Below are positions 62,927 through 64,000 of a stretch of 64,000 bases of DNA, in pieces. Made by a program: the position numbers and the translations under genes. Every line of letters starts with the position of its first letter. The first letter of the stretch is position 1. Below the pieces are notes generated by a model. The model did not search any database, was not told the DNA's origin, and saw nothing but the letters and a program-made list of their open reading frames with translations. Where the stretch lies: positions 2,542,001 through 2,606,000 of the forward strand of contig CM074759.1 in NCBI GenBank assembly GCA_037355855.1, given 5' to 3'. This DNA comes from Pseudo-nitzschia pungens. Its lineage: Eukaryota; Bacillariophyta; Bacillariophyceae; Bacillariales; Bacillariaceae.

Positions 62927-62979
62927 TGCCATACCCCGGGTCTACTAGTGAATACAAAAGTAGTGATATGCAAATTGTG
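62927..62979. mobile_element. 53-bp fragment of the A/M LTR inserted in the LINE
   Basis: It starts TGCCATACCCCGGGTCTACT, identical to the M LTR terminus, and ends GATATGCAAATTGTG, matching LTR bases about 40-56 with an internal difference. It lies exactly before the RNase H DGSF motif and shifts the frame by 53 bp (2 mod 3). Omitting it puts Ala directly before DGSF, in frame with both sides. No target duplication is visible. Confidence 0.75.
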
Positions 62980-63730
62980 ATGGTTCTTTTGATCCGGCCC
63001 TTTTCAGAGGAAGCTCTGCCTTCATCTTGTCACCCAATACCTCCATCAAGACTTCATCCCTGTTCCTCACTGGGTGTAATTTTGTCAGCGGCCATCCTGA
63101 GGATCAGTCCTCTTACCGGAGTGAATTGGCGGGCATCATTGGTGTTCTCACATGTTGCACTGCTCTGGTGAATCTGTTTGATATTGACAATGGATCTCTC
63201 ACCATTGCACTTGATGGGGACACAGCCCTCAAACAGGAGATCTTGGCCTTTGGTTATTTCCCAGAAGTCTTTTGATTATGTCTATGTCATCCGCAACATG
63301 ATTTCTGCTCTGCCAATCTCTGTGAAATTTCGGTGGGTCCAGGGCCACCAAGCTGGGATCTTTCTTGACTGGTGGGCCCTTCGCAATCATCAGGTTGATG
63401 GCATGGCCAAGGCTTTTCTCTCCCTTCACTGGAAGTCACCCTATCACTATCCAAGACTTGTGTTTGAGCCCTGGGCACTTTTCCTCCATGGTTGCAAGTG
63501 CTCACAGTTTGATAAGGATGCATTGCATGTTGCTATTTCTGGCCCTCCTCTTCTCCAATACTGGCAGACCCATCATGACATTCCCATTCCCCAACCCGTT
63601 TTGAGTTCCATCCATTGGTGTGCCCATCAGTCTGCCTTCAAGCGTCTCCCTCCTGGTATGCAAAGGTGGTTTGTCAAGTTTGCTTCTGGCTGCATTGGAG
63701 TTGGTAACCAGTTACTTCACTACCAGTATC
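62980..63730 (+). pseudogene. LINE: RNase H domain
   Basis: It opens with DGSFDPALFRGSSAFIL (first catalytic Asp), SSYRSELAGIIG (catalytic Glu) and TIALDGDTALKQ (Asp), then FRWVQGHQAG (His) and NHQVDGMAKAF (final Asp). The first part is in frame 0 to a TGA at 63273, the rest in frame 1; an extra T in the TTTT of GTCTTTTGAT explains the shift. RNase H removes the RNA strand in the hybrid. LINE-encoded RNase H downstream of RT is known from some non-LTR clades. Confidence 0.82.
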
Positions 63731-64000
63731 AGGATCACTCCCGATGTGTGTGATGCAGATAACGAGAAGGTCTCTCATGTGCTTTCATGCAAGGACCCTG
63801 GGGCTGTCAAGCACAGTGTGAATGCCTTTCAGGGACCCCTGCAGAAGAGGCTTGAGGTTGAATTGACGGACCCATCGTTGGTGGCTGCCATAGTGGATCT
63901 TCTTATCCGAGTTCGGAAGGGCCGACACATTTCCCCATCATCCTATCCCTGTGCAATTGCAGCTGCTGTCCGGGCACAGAGGTCAATTGGTTGGCACAAC
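63731..64000 (+). pseudogene. LINE: C-terminal zinc-knuckle region, continues past window
   Basis: After another frameshift near 63725 (frame 1 to frame 2) the frame stays open to the window end. It reads VCDADNEKVSHVLSCKDPGA, a C-x8-H-x3-C arrangement that fits the end of the CCHC-type C-terminal motif of many LINEs, then a helical LVAAIVDLLIRVRKGRHISP. The first Cys pair may be altered. The gene is partial at the right edge. Confidence 0.65.

Noticed and set aside
62926..62979. The 53-bp segment as a spliceosomal intron
   Set aside because: It can start GT but does not end in AG, and it matches the LTR terminus of element M.

Overview
The window is repeat-dense eukaryotic DNA. Almost everything that can be recognised is transposable-element sequence, much of it nested; no ordinary host gene, rRNA or complete tRNA was found. 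The mix (Ty3/gypsy elements with short TG..CA LTRs, a DIRS-like tyrosine-recombinase retroelement, a LINE with its own RNase H, an hAT-like foldback element) fits a protist or algal genome. A diatom or other stramenopile is my best guess, but that is inference only.

Layout. 1-2685: 3' part of a deleted gypsy element (A, + strand), inserted in a second gypsy element (B, pol tail to 4175). 4580-6021: hAT-like foldback element with 8-bp target duplication. 6030-15053: DIRS-like element (RNase H at 6802-7633, tyrosine recombinase at 13353-14535) split by a complete gypsy element C (7634-13347, minus strand, TSD TCTCC). 15054-17152: gag end of gypsy element E (+). 17153-34519: gypsy element D (minus), whose RNase H region is broken by two giant elements, F (19325-26578, TSD TA) and G (26616-33816, TSD CA), only 35 bp apart. 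34520-49517: a large inverted duplication (arms 34685-38469 and 39370-49517, loop 38470-39369). Its arms contain gypsy element H, an LTR and integrase tail of element I, a dispersed repeat (J) and an unrecognised segment (K). A third giant element, F' (42035-48388, TSD TA), sits in the right arm only. 49556-55534: gypsy element L (minus, damaged). 55535-64000: a LINE reading frame interrupted by L and by a complete gypsy element M (56168-61956, minus, TSD GTCAC).

The most unusual content is the F/G/F' group: 6.4-7.3 kb elements with terminal inverted repeats starting CGTC, 2-bp target duplications and no recognisable transposase. They share an order of parts: GCGACC-rich or GACC-rich ends, a ~38-bp G-run array, CGTCGT-rich DNA, a tRNA-like B box, a 181-bp satellite (in F a four-monomer higher-order repeat), a GATGCGA..CAACTG array, and a further private short-period array. 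F and F' also carry a conserved zinc-finger-like small ORF and a second conserved exon-like block. Insertion boundaries were checked against uninterrupted copies in the same window.

The gypsy elements work as gag plus pol units (protease, reverse transcriptase, RNase H, integrase with a GPY/F module). In three copies pol follows gag in the same frame across TGA-ATG, with TGA-GTG in a fourth. A perfect palindrome abuts the 5' LTR in both families. Most copies carry frameshifts or stops, several of them CGA-to-TGA.
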